This document shows positions 52,993-61,771 of a stretch of DNA of 64,000 nucleotides, piece by piece; position 1 is the first letter of the stretch, and every line of letters starts with the position of its first letter. Origin of the DNA: an uncultured Flavobacterium sp. (GTDB lineage Bacteria; Bacteroidota; Bacteroidia; Flavobacteriales; Flavobacteriaceae); NCBI RefSeq assembly GCF_946478785.1, contig NZ_CAMLDD010000024.1:1-64000 (forward strand), read 5' to 3'. The notes beneath the pieces are model-generated. The model was not told the origin of the DNA, searched no databases, and saw nothing but the letters and a program-made list of their open reading frames with translations. A program made the position numbers and the translations under genes.

Positions 52993-54474
52993 CTAACTTA
53001 CTTTTTTACCTTTTGATTTTGCTGGAGCTTGGGGTTTTTCCTGTTGCTTTTCATTTTTTGGTCTTTGCTGTCCTTTTTGCAAAGGTTCTTTCACATTTTT
53101 GGTTGCTTCGTTGGTTTTTCCTTCAGAATTAACCGCAGTTTGTGTTTTGTGAGCTTCGGTAGGTTTTACACGTTCCTTATATTGATTTGGGAACTCAAAA
53201 TTGGTTTTTCCATCTTGCTTATTGAAAGTGATGTAACCCTGGTAGGGCTGGTCCTTTTTGTCTTTCAACTCAATATATACGGTTTGTCCGTCTTTGAATT
53301 TGTTGTACTGCTCATCAGTCAGTTCCTTACCTCTGAAAGTTCTCGGAGCTTCGTGCGATTGCTTTTGTTGACTGGTTTGCTTATTACTTTGTTGCTTATT
53401 TTGGGATTGCTGGTTATTGTTGTTTCTGTCAAACAAAAACTCAACAAATCTTTTGTCAGCATTATACTGAACATTTGCATCAAAGGTGGTTCCCTTTGTA
53501 GAAATCATTCCCTCGATAAACAGAGGTTTCCCCTCCATTAAGGTTTGTTTTTGCACATCGTTCAGTTTTATCCCCTTTAATTCATCAGGGATTTTGATAA
53601 ATTCTGTTTTTAAAGCAATCAGCTCATTGGTAAGCCTGTCCACACTGATAATGGACGGCATCATTTCTTCTGTTTTGGGATTTTTCAAATTTACCACACG
53701 CCCCATATTACCCGTATCGAGCAAGTTCTTTTTGTCTTCTTCGTTAAACTTGTGTCCAAAGAACTCAAAGTTTAAGTTGGGTTCACGTCTGATACCGTGT
53801 ACTGCCGCCACGATACTTCCATCCGGTGTAGGCTGTAACGATAAACGGGCATCTGTGCGAACTACCGCACCGCCAAGATTAACGCTAATGGGTACAAGCT
53901 CATTGGTCTTGTAACCTTTCAATAATGGTTCAAGGAGGTTCTTTTTTTCAAGGTATTCCTTACTTAATCCGAGATTGTTCATTGTTTCCCAATCAATCTG
54001 TTCTGGCTTGAAACGGTATTCGTTTGTTTCCGGTGTTGTCTGTGTTGTTGCCATATCATTTTTATTTTCTTGTTTTTGTTCTTTTTCGGGTTCATTTTTC
54101 ACCTCGTGTTTTTCCATTTCTTTTTTACCCTCCGGTGTAGGGTTATCTACCTGTTTTTGAAATTTTTTTGCCTTTTCTACAGCTTCTCCTGCCGGCACTT
54201 TAAAGAATGTGAAATTGGTAGGATCTTTTAGCTGTCTCCAAAAATTGGATAGGAAATTGGAAACGAAATCGCCGTGTTTGTCCACACGCATAAAATCAGA
54301 TTGGTTCTTTTTAGTAGGGTCAACGGTTTCCATTTTGCCGTTTTCGTCAATGCTCTTTACGGCTTGGATTTTCATTTTTTCCTTATCCAATATTAACAGT
54401 ATGTCCGACAGTTGTTCTGGTGCGTTCTGAACAGATTGCTCGGAGGTTTCCTGTTTCTTTGTTTCTTCGCTCAT
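52993..54474 (-). CDS. DUF3945 (DUF4099-type) ICE protein
   Basis: A 493-residue protein with an N-terminal part (LLILDKEKMKIQAVKSIDENGKMETVDP), a Glu/Lys-rich linker, a central region (EQIDWETMNNLGLSKEYLEKKNLLEPLLKGYKTNELVPISVNLGG) and repeated DUF3945 units toward the C-terminus (LTDEQYNKFKDGQTVYIELKDKKDQPYQGYITFN). Basic, Gln-rich tail. Always found next to topB in such elements; function unknown. First gene of the topB operon. Confidence 0.85.
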   Translation of the reverse strand: MSEETKKQETSEQSVQNAPEQLSDILLILDKEKMKIQAVKSIDENGKMETVDPTKKNQSDFMRVDKHGDFVSNFLSNFWRQLKDPTNFTFFKVPAGEAVEKAKKFQKQVDNPTPEGKKEMEKHEVKNEPEKEQKQENKNDMATTQTTPETNEYRFKPEQIDWETMNNLGLSKEYLEKKNLLEPLLKGYKTNELVPISVNLGGAVVRTDARLSLQPTPDGSIVAAVHGIRREPNLNFEFFGHKFNEEDKKNLLDTGNMGRVVNLKNPKTEEMMPSIISVDRLTNELIALKTEFIKIPDELKGIKLNDVQKQTLMEGKPLFIEGMISTKGTTFDANVQYNADKRFVEFLFDRNNNNQQSQNKQQSNKQTSQQKQSHEAPRTFRGKELTDEQYNKFKDGQTVYIELKDKKDQPYQGYITFNKQDGKTNFEFPNQYKERVKPTEAHKTQTAVNSEGKTNEATKNVKEPLQKGQQRPKNEKQQEKPQAPAKSKGKKVS

Positions 54475-54537
54475 AATCTGAAAATTTTAAAGTTTTTATG
54501 CCGAAAGTAAAGGAAGTGCTTCCTGCTTAGCCTAAAG

Positions 54538-54577
54538 TGGCAGTCAATGGAAATGTTTGGCTTTCATTGGCGTTCTG
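54538..54577 (-). promoter_or_regulatory. 10-bp phased TGGC repeats upstream of the DUF3945-topB operon
   Basis: Cores TGGC (54538), TGGA (54548), TGGC (54558) and TGGC (54568), each 10 bp apart, ~64 nt upstream of the DUF3945 start and only 3 nt from the end of the HTH gene. A TACTTTCG that resembles a -7 box follows 30 nt downstream. Confidence 0.72.
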
Positions 54578-54579
54578 TT

Positions 54580-54861
54580 CTATTTATTAAAGCTCTCTCT
54601 GATAAACTGATGTACATCTGATAATTTATAATACAATTTCCCGCTAATCGTGTAATATGGGAGCTTCCCAATAGAGCGATAACGTTGCAGAGAACGATTA
54701 CTGACTTTCAGCATTTGCAAAATATCCTGATTGTCGAGTAGTTCCTCTCCATCAATGGTATTTCGTTTCTTTTTTAAATCGTCAATATTGTCGCCCAACA
54801 TATCAAATCTGTCCATGATGCGTTCCATCCACGATATAAATTCCATTCTATCAATATTCAT
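54580..54861 (-). CDS. Helix-turn-helix DNA-binding protein (excisionase/MerR-like)
   Basis: A 93-residue protein starting MNIDRMEFISWMERIMDRFD, with HTH_17-type domain LLDNQDILQMLKVSNRSLQRYRSIGKLPYYTISGKLYYKLSDVHQFI. Frames extending to 54942 are possible, but the internal ATG gives a typical start. Such small HTH proteins regulate excision and transfer in CTnDOT-like elements. Confidence 0.8.
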   Translation of the reverse strand: MNIDRMEFISWMERIMDRFDMLGDNIDDLKKKRNTIDGEELLDNQDILQMLKVSNRSLQRYRSIGKLPYYTISGKLYYKLSDVHQFIRESFNK

Positions 54862-54928
54862 AGCACATGTTTTTAAGGATTTATTTTTTTGTCTGTTTTC
54901 AGCTTTCTGCCTTTTGCCATAAGTCATC

Positions 54929-55027
54929 TTAGCTTGTATCATTCAGCCTTTGTAGATAATCAGTAATAGTATTTATCCAGTTATTAAGCTGTATCCCTGC
55001 TGCTGCTTCAATAGTTATAATTTTCAT
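54929..55027 (-). CDS. Possible short ORF or remnant upstream of HTH gene (32 aa)
   Basis: A 32-codon frame beginning MKIITIEAAAGIQLNNWINT. Its opening resembles the start of HTH-type ICE regulators, suggesting a truncated duplicate of the adjacent gene. It may also be chance. Confidence 0.25.
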   Translation of the reverse strand: MKIITIEAAAGIQLNNWINTITDYLQRLNDTS

Positions 55028-55136
55028 CGCATTGCTCTTTAATGTTTACAATGCAAAATTGAGAAAGGTGGCAGTGTTTGTCTGCCAAGCCTTGCCAATT
55101 GGTTTAGCGGTTTTTTGAAAATTTTACAATTTGACG

Positions 55137-55161
55137 GAAAGCCTTATTTAATAAGGCTTTC
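55137..55161. repeat. Inverted repeat downstream of the HTH promoter region
   Basis: A stem with arms GAAAGCCTTAT and ATAAGGCTTTC separated by TTA. It has no strong T-run and no gene ends next to it, so its role as terminator or operator cannot be decided. Confidence 0.4.
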
Positions 55162-55199
55162 GTTAGATTTTCCGATTTGAGCCATGGTAAAACAAGCCT

Positions 55200-55221
55200 A
55201 TATATGCCAATTGGCATATAT
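55200..55221. repeat. 22-bp perfect palindrome centred on GCCAATTGGC
   Basis: Bases 55200-55221 are identical to their reverse complement. The core GCCAATTGGC places GCCA and TGGC back to back, the same core as the 10-bp phased promoter arrays; a partial copy GCCAATTGG lies at 55094-55102. Probably an operator for an ICE regulator. Confidence 0.55.
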
Positions 55222-55237
55222 GGGCAAGTGTAAACAC

Positions 55238-55270
55238 AAAAAAGCAATACGGGATGCGTATCGCTTTTAA
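55238..55270 (-). terminator. Terminator of rteC
   Basis: Arms AAAAGCAATAC and GTATCGCTTTT (one G-T pair) around GGGATGC, with a T-run on the minus strand, 20 nt after the rteC stop. Confidence 0.7.
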
Positions 55271-55290
55271 ACTCTTTATTGATGGGGTGT

Positions 55291-56136
55291 TTATAAGTCC
55301 TTATCCATATATTCTTCCAATGCCTGTTTCAACTGGTCTAAAAACAAGGTGCGAGAGCCTGCACGGGTTTTCATACGGTGGAATGCGTGATGCACATCGG
55401 TCAGTGGTATTCGAAACAACACTTGTGAAATAGCAGTGAGCTTCCGGATGCCTAACTTACCGTCCGAAATAGCACCAGATGCGTATAGGGCATACGTTAG
55501 CTCAATCAAAGCATTCTTGCTGTCCGTCCAAGATAGCTCTTTAATTTCGCTGGTGCTGCTGAAAAATGTATCAGAGTTTTCTTCGGGACTGATTTTGGTT
55601 AAGAGGTAGGCATATAACAGGTCGTTGGAGAGAATACGAGCTAATTTGTAATCGTAATAGGTTGAGAAAAGCGGGTCGATTTCAAACACATAACTATTAA
55701 GCCCTTCGAGGTAATTTATCTGCCCCCGTTTAAAATATTCTTGGTCTTTATCTATTCTGCCTGAACGGTAGTATCGGTAAAAGTGGGAATTGCAGATATG
55801 TTCCCTGAACTCAATCTTCAGCTCTGTTAAATGTTTCGAGAAATAGTTGCGGTAGATTTTTCCATTATTGACCGGGCACGAGGTTTCTATCCGGTACAGT
55901 TTATTATAGTAAATTAGCTTTCCGAGGATTTGGGGCTTAGTCATTTTAAAGAATTCAATCTCTTTTGCCTCGTTCTCAAATCCCGAACTTAACACATATT
56001 CTTTTGCCGAAACCAATAGCTCCTGAAGAAAGACCGTCATTTGAAAAGCTTCTTCAATTAGTCCCGAGCACGTGACTGAGAGTTTCCGTTCTTGCTCCTG
56101 AATTTCGCTAACAATATTGTTTATTGACTTTCTCAT
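55291..56136 (-). CDS. rteC: RteC-type regulator
   Basis: A 281-residue protein starting MRKSINNIVSEIQEQERKLS (an upstream extension to 56205 is less likely). It has the RteC domain: FFKMTKPQILGKLIYYNKLYRIE, ELKIEFREHICNSHFYRYYRSGRIDKDQEYF, and ELSWTDSKNALIELTYALYASGAI toward the C-terminus. In CTnDOT, RteC activates excision genes. No rteA/rteB two-component genes are visible in this window. Confidence 0.9.
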   Translation of the reverse strand: MRKSINNIVSEIQEQERKLSVTCSGLIEEAFQMTVFLQELLVSAKEYVLSSGFENEAKEIEFFKMTKPQILGKLIYYNKLYRIETSCPVNNGKIYRNYFSKHLTELKIEFREHICNSHFYRYYRSGRIDKDQEYFKRGQINYLEGLNSYVFEIDPLFSTYYDYKLARILSNDLLYAYLLTKISPEENSDTFFSSTSEIKELSWTDSKNALIELTYALYASGAISDGKLGIRKLTAISQVLFRIPLTDVHHAFHRMKTRAGSRTLFLDQLKQALEEYMDKDL

Positions 56137-56347
56137 AAAGGAAGATTTTATTATCAATATCGGTATCACACAAATTTTACCAATAAATAGTAATTTAATA
56201 ACCAATGTGTCCCTACAATGGGAAAGATTTTAATCGTTTTTCATCGGCGGTTTATCACTTAACCACCCATAAACGATAAATACTAAATTATTAATCATAA
56301 ATTTGTATTTGTGTATTTATGTAAATTAAAAACTGACTTTGTGATAT

Positions 56348-56911
56348 ATGGGGACATTGTTTATAAAAAATATGGTCTGCAACCGTTGTATTCTCGTTGT
56401 TCAGAACGAACTCGATAAGCTCGGTTTAGAGGCTAGTAATATAAAATTGGGAGAAGTTTCTCTCGTGAAAGATCTGACTACAAAAGAACGAGAAGCAATA
56501 GAAAGTGCGTTAGATCCCTTAGGTTTTCAGGTCATTGATGACAAGAAAAGTCGCATGATTGAGAAGATAAAAAACGTTATCATTGAATTGGTACATCATC
56601 AGGACAATGACGTAAAAACAAATCTTTCCGATGTTTTAAGTGATGCATTACATAATGATTATAATTATCTTTCTAATTTGTTTTCTGATATTGAGGGTAC
56701 AACTATTGAAAAATATTTTATAGCTCAAAAAGTAGAAAAAGTGAAAGAACTTTTAGTTTATGATGAGTTATCATTAAGTGAAATTGCCGATCGCATGAAC
56801 TATTCAAGTGTGGCTTATCTAAGTAATCAGTTCAAGAAGGTAACAGGTCTTACACCTAGCCATTTTAAACAAATTCGAGAAGACAAACGTAAGCCTTTAG
56901 ACGAGGTTTAA
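56348..56911 (+). CDS. AraC-family regulator with N-terminal metal-binding-like domain
   Basis: A 187-residue protein. The first ~70 residues resemble a heavy-metal-associated domain with a CxxC motif (FIKNMVCNRCILVVQNEL). The C-terminal half carries two AraC-type helix-turn-helix motifs (LSLSEIADRMNYSSVAYLSNQFKKVTGLTPSHFKQ). The gene stops at the base where the copA promoter box begins. It is the likely copper/metal-sensing activator of the genes downstream. Confidence 0.85.
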   Translation: MGTLFIKNMVCNRCILVVQNELDKLGLEASNIKLGEVSLVKDLTTKEREAIESALDPLGFQVIDDKKSRMIEKIKNVIIELVHHQDNDVKTNLSDVLSDALHNDYNYLSNLFSDIEGTTIEKYFIAQKVEKVKELLVYDELSLSEIADRMNYSSVAYLSNQFKKVTGLTPSHFKQIREDKRKPLDEV

Positions 56912-56975
56912 GTAAATCTTACAAATCAAACCCATAATTTCACAATAAATATCTATCTATTTATTGTCAATTTTG
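56911..56975 (+). promoter_or_regulatory. copA promoter with upstream activator-type box
   Basis: Box AGTAAATCTTACAAATC (from 56911; contains the dyad GTAA-atc-TTAC) and a -7 element CAATTTTG (56968-56975), exactly 57 bp apart start to start. The same arrangement occurs at 59408, 61178, 61674 and 63399. No good -33 box, as expected for an activator-dependent promoter. Confidence 0.65.
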
Positions 56976-57000
56976 TATTGTAAAATAAAGCAATCGAAAT

Positions 57001-59412
57001 ATGGCAACAAATAAAGAAATAATTTACATACCTCTAGAGGATGTAGAAAGCGAACACTGTGCATTGATAGTCGAAAAAGGACTAGCGCAAGTAAAAGGCG
57101 TTGAAAGTCAAAAAGTTGAAATCAATAATCGCAGAGCTGCTATTACGGTTAAGGAAGAAGAAGTAGTCGCTGATGCTGTAAATGCCATAAGAGATTTAGG
57201 TTATGGTGTACCAACAGTAAAAGCTAGTTTTCCGGTTTTGGGAATGACTTGTGCTTCATGTGCAGGTAGTGCAGAAAGTGTGGTGCGTTATGTACCTGGT
57301 GTTGTTAATTCTTCTGTAAACTTTGCTACTGGAAATCTGTCTGTTGAATATTTTCCAAATATGACAGATGCCAATGCTATTCGAAAAGCTGTTCAAGCTG
57401 GAGGCTATGACTTGTTGATTGAAGATGAATCTAAACAACAAGAAACATTAGAAGCCATCCACGAAAAGAAATTCAAACAGTTAAAAAATAAAACCACTTG
57501 GGCGATCATTCTATCATTACCTGTAGTTGTTATAGGAATGTTCTTTATGGATATGCCTTATGCCAATGAAATTATGTTGGTATTTTCTACTCCGGTAGTG
57601 TTATGGATTGGTCGTGATTTTTTTATCAATGCCTGGAAGCAAACCAAAAACAAATCTGCTAATATGGATACTTTAGTAGCGTTGAGCACTGGTATCGCCT
57701 ATCTGTTCAGTGTTTTCAATATGGTATTTATGGATTTCTGGATGGCAAGAGGCATTCACCCCCACGTGTATTTTGAAGCTGCAGCGGTTATTATAGCCTT
57801 CATTCTTTTAGGTAAGTTATTAGAAGAAAAAGCAAAAGGAAATACTTCGACTGCTATCAAAAAATTGATGGGATTACAGCCTAAAACCGTTATCGTCATT
57901 CAAAAAGATGGTACAGAAAAACAAACGGCTATTGAAGATGTAAATGCTGGCGATATTATTTTAGTAAAGCCAGGTGAGAAAATTGCTGTGGACGGAATGG
58001 TGATATCTGGTAACTCTTATGTAGATGAAAGTATGTTGAGTGGCGAACCCGTTCCTGTATTGAAAAAAGAGAAAGAAAAAGTATTTGCCGGAACCATCAA
58101 TCAAAAAGGAAGCTTCCAATTTGAAGCCGTGAAAGTGGGTAAAGAAACTATGCTTGCACAAATCATCAGAATGGTGCAAGATGCGCAAGGTAGTAAAGCT
58201 CCAGTGCAAAAATTAGTTGATAAAATTGCAGGTATTTTCGTTCCTGTAGTAATTGGTATCGCCATTTTGACTTTCGTTTTATGGTTGATTTTAGGCGGGG
58301 ACAATGGAGTTGTACAAGGTCTGTTAGCCGCCGTTACGGTATTGGTTATTGCCTGTCCTTGTGCTTTAGGATTAGCTACTCCAACTGCGATAATGGTAGG
58401 CGTTGGTAAAGGTGCAGAGAAAGGTATCTTGATTAAAGATGCTGAAAGTTTGGAATTGGCTAAAAAAGTGCAAGCTATCATTTTAGATAAAACAGGAACC
58501 ATTACCGAAGGTAAGCCAGAAGTAACCGGTATTACGTGGTTGAATAATGATGATACTACTAAGAATATTTTGTTGAGTATTGAAAAACAATCAGAGCATC
58601 CATTAGCGGAAGCGGTAGTAAAAAACTTAGAAGGTACATCAACCGTAAGTTTGAGTGGATTTGACAGTATTACAGGTAAAGGTGCAAAAGCCGACTACAA
58701 TAACGAAACTTACTATGTTGGAAACAAAAAGTTATTGTTTGAAAATAACATTAGTATTCCTACTCAGTTACAATCTCAAGCTGATGAATGGGGTAAAGAA
58801 TCTAAAACGGTAATTTGGTTTGCCAATAGTAAAGAAGCACTTTCTGTAGTGGCTATTTCTGATAAAATTAAAGAAACTTCAGTAGCCGCAATTAAAGAAT
58901 TGCAAGGTATGGGTATTGATTTATACATGCTTACAGGCGATAATGAAGCAACAGCAAAAGCTATTGCTGAGCAGACTGGAATTGGTCATTATAAAGCAGA
59001 AGTATTACCACATCAGAAAGCAGAATTTGTAAAAGAACTACAGGCCCAAGGCAAAGTAGTTGCAATGGTCGGTGACGGTATCAACGATAGTACAGCTTTG
59101 GCAACAGCCGATGTAAGTATCGCAATGGGTAAAGGTTCCGATATTGCGATGGACGTAGCAAAAATGACCATCATCTCTTCCGATTTGACTAAGATTCCAC
59201 AAGCGATCAGATTGTCAAAACAAACAGTAGCTACCATCAAACAAAACTTGTTCTGGGCTTTTATTTACAACCTTATAGGTATTCCAATTGCAGCAGGTAT
59301 ATTGTATCCAATTAATGGTTTCTTATTGAATCCGATGATTGCAGGAGCTGCAATGGCTTTAAGTAGTGTAAGTGTGGTGAGTAACAGCTTGCGCTTGAAG
59401 TGGAAGAAGTAA
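57001..59412 (+). CDS. copA: Copper-translocating P-type ATPase
   Basis: An 803-residue P1B-type ATPase. The first HMA-like domain (~1-70) lacks CxxC (SEHCALIVEKG), the second has GMTCASC (~82-88). The CPC membrane motif is CPCALG (~452), the phosphorylation site DKTGTIT (~496), the hinge GDGIND near ~705. Eight membrane helices are expected. CPC plus Cys-rich neighbours and azurin point to Cu(I) export. Preceded by the AraC-type regulator. Confidence 0.93.
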   Translation: MATNKEIIYIPLEDVESEHCALIVEKGLAQVKGVESQKVEINNRRAAITVKEEEVVADAVNAIRDLGYGVPTVKASFPVLGMTCASCAGSAESVVRYVPGVVNSSVNFATGNLSVEYFPNMTDANAIRKAVQAGGYDLLIEDESKQQETLEAIHEKKFKQLKNKTTWAIILSLPVVVIGMFFMDMPYANEIMLVFSTPVVLWIGRDFFINAWKQTKNKSANMDTLVALSTGIAYLFSVFNMVFMDFWMARGIHPHVYFEAAAVIIAFILLGKLLEEKAKGNTSTAIKKLMGLQPKTVIVIQKDGTEKQTAIEDVNAGDIILVKPGEKIAVDGMVISGNSYVDESMLSGEPVPVLKKEKEKVFAGTINQKGSFQFEAVKVGKETMLAQIIRMVQDAQGSKAPVQKLVDKIAGIFVPVVIGIAILTFVLWLILGGDNGVVQGLLAAVTVLVIACPCALGLATPTAIMVGVGKGAEKGILIKDAESLELAKKVQAIILDKTGTITEGKPEVTGITWLNNDDTTKNILLSIEKQSEHPLAEAVVKNLEGTSTVSLSGFDSITGKGAKADYNNETYYVGNKKLLFENNISIPTQLQSQADEWGKESKTVIWFANSKEALSVVAISDKIKETSVAAIKELQGMGIDLYMLTGDNEATAKAIAEQTGIGHYKAEVLPHQKAEFVKELQAQGKVVAMVGDGINDSTALATADVSIAMGKGSDIAMDVAKMTIISSDLTKIPQAIRLSKQTVATIKQNLFWAFIYNLIGIPIAAGILYPINGFLLNPMIAGAAMALSSVSVVSNSLRLKWKK

Positions 59413-59472
59413 ATCTTACAAATCAAACAAAAAATATCGAAATAGTTTAAAACGTTTTGCTGCTGATATTTG
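59408..59472 (+). promoter_or_regulatory. Cation exporter promoter with upstream box
   Basis: Box starts at 59408 (AGTAAATCTTACAAATC, overlapping the copA stop); the -7 element GATATTTG lies at 59465-59472, 57 bp from it. GTTTTGCTGC and GCAGTAGCAAAAC form a stem around the -7 element. Confidence 0.65.
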
Positions 59473-59499
59473 CAGTAGCAAAACAATAATTATAAAAAT

Positions 59500-60441
59500 A
59501 TGGGACAAGAGCATAACCACTCGCATACCGCGAATAAACGGACATTAACCATCAGCTTGGTGATCATTACAGTCTATATGATTGTAGAGGTTGTTGGTGG
59601 ATTGATTACGAATAGTCTTGCACTATTGGCAGATGCCGGACATATGTTGAGCGATGCTATATCTTTGTTCATTGCATTAATGGCTTTTAAATTCAGTAGC
59701 AAAATAGCCGATTATGCTAAAACCTATGGATATAAACGCTTTGAAATATTGGCAGCCGTTATCAACGGTGCAACACTAATATTGATTTCTGGATATATTA
59801 TCTATGAGGCTATTGAACGTTTTCAGAGTCCGCCAGAAATCCAGTCTAGTGGGATGTTGATTGTAGCATTTATAGGATTACTGGTTAATATCTTGGTGGC
59901 CTGGATCATGATGCGTGGAGCGGATGTAAAAGAAAACCTCAATATGCGTGGTGCCTATCTGCATGTTATCAGTGATATGCTAGGATCTGTAGGTGCAATT
60001 ATCGCAGCCTTACTTATTATGTTTTTCGGATGGGGTTGGGCAGATCCTTTAGCAAGTATTATCGTCTCTATCTTGGTTTTAAGAAGTGGATATCTGGTTA
60101 CCAAATCATCTGTCCATGTATTAATGGAAGGAACACCTGATAATATCGAAATTGAGAAGGTAGCAGACGAAATTTTAAAAACCGATGGTGTCCAAGCTAT
60201 CCACGATTTGCATATTTGGACAATTACAAGTGGGTTAAATGCGCTTACTTGTCACGCTGTGGTAGATGAACAAATGACAATTGGTCAAAGTGAGCTACTT
60301 CTTCGAAAAATAGAACATGAATTGGAACATTTAGGTATTAATCACGTAACTATTCAATTAGAGACACCCCAACATCAACATGATAATTCAATATTATGTA
60401 GTGTAAAAGCTGTTCCTTCAGCACATGACCATCAGCATTAA
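59500..60441 (+). CDS. Cation diffusion facilitator exporter (CzcD-like)
   Basis: A 313-residue CDF protein: His-rich N-terminus (EHNHSHTAN), six membrane helices, zinc-site motif LLADAGHMLSDAI (~41-53) and YLHVISDMLGSVGA (~150-163), and a cytosolic C-terminal domain (~210-300, with His-rich tail HDHQH). Exports Zn/Co/Cd-like divalent ions by proton antiport. Confidence 0.92.
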   Translation: MGQEHNHSHTANKRTLTISLVIITVYMIVEVVGGLITNSLALLADAGHMLSDAISLFIALMAFKFSSKIADYAKTYGYKRFEILAAVINGATLILISGYIIYEAIERFQSPPEIQSSGMLIVAFIGLLVNILVAWIMMRGADVKENLNMRGAYLHVISDMLGSVGAIIAALLIMFFGWGWADPLASIIVSILVLRSGYLVTKSSVHVLMEGTPDNIEIEKVADEILKTDGVQAIHDLHIWTITSGLNALTCHAVVDEQMTIGQSELLLRKIEHELEHLGINHVTIQLETPQHQHDNSILCSVKAVPSAHDHQH

Positions 60442-60498
60442 ACTTAAAAATCATTCAATAGTACTTAAATAAGATTTAATCTTTAAAAAATAAATAAA

Positions 60499-60888
60499 AT
60501 GAAAATGAACAAATTAATGATATCGGCTTTAGCCTCTTTAGCCATTCTCTTTACTGCTTGTGGAGGTGATACAAAAGCAGGAAAAGACGGACACGCACAT
60601 ACAGAAGGCGATGGACATAACCACGCTACAGAACAACAAGTTGAGAAGTCTGCCGATAAAATTGCGGCTAAAGACAGAAATGAAAAAGGTGAATTGATCG
60701 ATGCCCACGGACACTTGATAACCGGTTGTCCTGGACATAAGGAAATGGTAGGATCTGAAGGCGATATGTGTCCAAAATGTGAGTATATGACGATGATTCC
60801 TATCACTTGGGATATTGCTGGGGTAGATACGGTAAGGGTAACTTCTTTACCTGATTATAATCCACCTGCAGACAAGTTGAAAAAGTAA
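60499..60888 (+). CDS. His/Cys-rich metal-binding lipoprotein
   Basis: A 129-residue lipoprotein: signal peptide with lipobox LFTACGGD (Cys ~ residue 21), a His-rich stretch (GHAHTEGDGHNHATE) and a C-terminal motif TGCPGHKEMVGSEGDMCPKCEYMT that resembles the heavy-metal-binding domain of CusB-type periplasmic proteins. Probably a periplasmic metal-binding or delivery protein. Confidence 0.72.
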   Translation: MKMNKLMISALASLAILFTACGGDTKAGKDGHAHTEGDGHNHATEQQVEKSADKIAAKDRNEKGELIDAHGHLITGCPGHKEMVGSEGDMCPKCEYMTMIPITWDIAGVDTVRVTSLPDYNPPADKLKK

Positions 60889-60918
60889 TCATTATAAGCT
60901 TTATTGTTATTACGTTTG

Positions 60919-60957
60919 CTAAAACGGTGGTTTCTGAAAGAGGAATTGCCGTTTTGT
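60919..60957 (+). terminator. Terminator after the lipoprotein gene
   Basis: Arms AAAACGG (60921-60927) and CCGTTTT (60949-60955), followed by GTTTTTATTTT. In the ~376-nt gap before the Cys-rich protein gene, nothing else was seen apart from the promoter at 61178. Confidence 0.6.
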
Positions 60958-61177
60958 TTTTATTTTAATGATAATTATAAATGTAATAAACTGAAGTAAT
61001 TATTTAAATGCAATTGTTTTTACATTTAATAGTGAGGTTGTGTTTTAAATTTTAATAACATTTTCTAATTCAAAAAAACAGTTAAGCAAACTGATTTTTG
61101 AGATATAACCATAAGCATTTGGTCTGTATAAAAGTTTGATTTATTGTTAATTATTTTTTTTAATTTTAACTTAAATC

Positions 61178-61242
61178 CGTAAATCTTACAAAAATTATAA
61201 AAAATGTTACAACTGTATTTTCATAAAGTAACAGTAATTTAG
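61178..61242 (+). promoter_or_regulatory. Promoter of the Cys-rich protein gene with upstream box
   Basis: Box CGTAAATCTTACAAA (61178) and -7-like element TAATTTAG (61235-61242), again 57 bp apart. The gene starts at 61265. Confidence 0.58.
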
Positions 61243-61264
61243 AATTTCATCTAAAAAGTTTATT

Positions 61265-61606
61265 ATGATACAGACAAAATTCCAATCGTGTATAGAAGCC
61301 TGCCTTGACTGTGTGGCGATCTGTAACCAGTGTGCTATTGCTTGCTTAAATGAGAAAGAAGTAGCTCATCTAAAAAAATGTATTCAACTCAATTTAGAAT
61401 GTGTTGCAATTTGTCAGGCAGCAGCCAATATTCTAAGTCTTGACGGTAAATTTAGTAAAGACATTTGCAAACTTTGTATGGAAATTTGCAACGCTTGTGC
61501 TGAAGAATGTGAAAAACATGTTGCTATGGGAATGGAGCATTGTAGAGAATGTGCCGAAGCTTGTAGAAAATGTGCTCAAGCTTGTGAAGAAATGATGGCA
61601 GCATAA
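61265..61606 (+). CDS. Four-helix-bundle copper-binding protein (DUF326, Csp-like)
   Basis: A 113-residue Cys-rich helical protein with many Cys pairs at helix spacing (CIEACLDCVAICNQC, CKLCMEICNACAEEC, CRECAEACRKCAQAC). This pattern matches copper storage proteins/DUF326, which bind Cu(I) inside a four-helix bundle. No signal peptide, so it is cytosolic. Followed by a terminator. Confidence 0.9.
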   Translation: MIQTKFQSCIEACLDCVAICNQCAIACLNEKEVAHLKKCIQLNLECVAICQAAANILSLDGKFSKDICKLCMEICNACAEECEKHVAMGMEHCRECAEACRKCAQACEEMMAA

Positions 61607-61624
61607 TCTAATAAGTATTTTTCG

Positions 61625-61658
61625 AAAAAAAAAGAGGGTATTACATCCTCTTTTTTTT
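61625..61658 (+). terminator. Terminator after the Cys-rich protein gene
   Basis: AAAAAGAGG and CCTCTTTTT arms with a T8 tail, 18 nt after the stop. Confidence 0.8.
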
Positions 61659-61673
61659 ATGTCTTGTACAATC

Positions 61674-61738
61674 AGTAAATATCATAAAACTAATAAAGAA
61701 AAGTATAATGGAAAGCTTGGTTGCAATACCGAAATTTG
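61674..61738 (+). promoter_or_regulatory. Promoter of the small Cys/His peptide and MFS gene
   Basis: Box AGTAAATATCATAAAACTAA (61674) and -7 element GAAATTTG (61731-61738), 57 bp apart. The flanking GAAATTTGCAGTAT is shared with the azurin promoter (63456). Confidence 0.65.
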
Positions 61739-61771
61739 CAGTATAGAAGTTATAATTAAAGTAAAAACAAA

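Noticed and set aside
53029..53914. Plus-strand frames rich in Leu/Phe/Ser
   Set aside because: Shadows of the Lys/Glu/Gln-rich DUF3945 gene.
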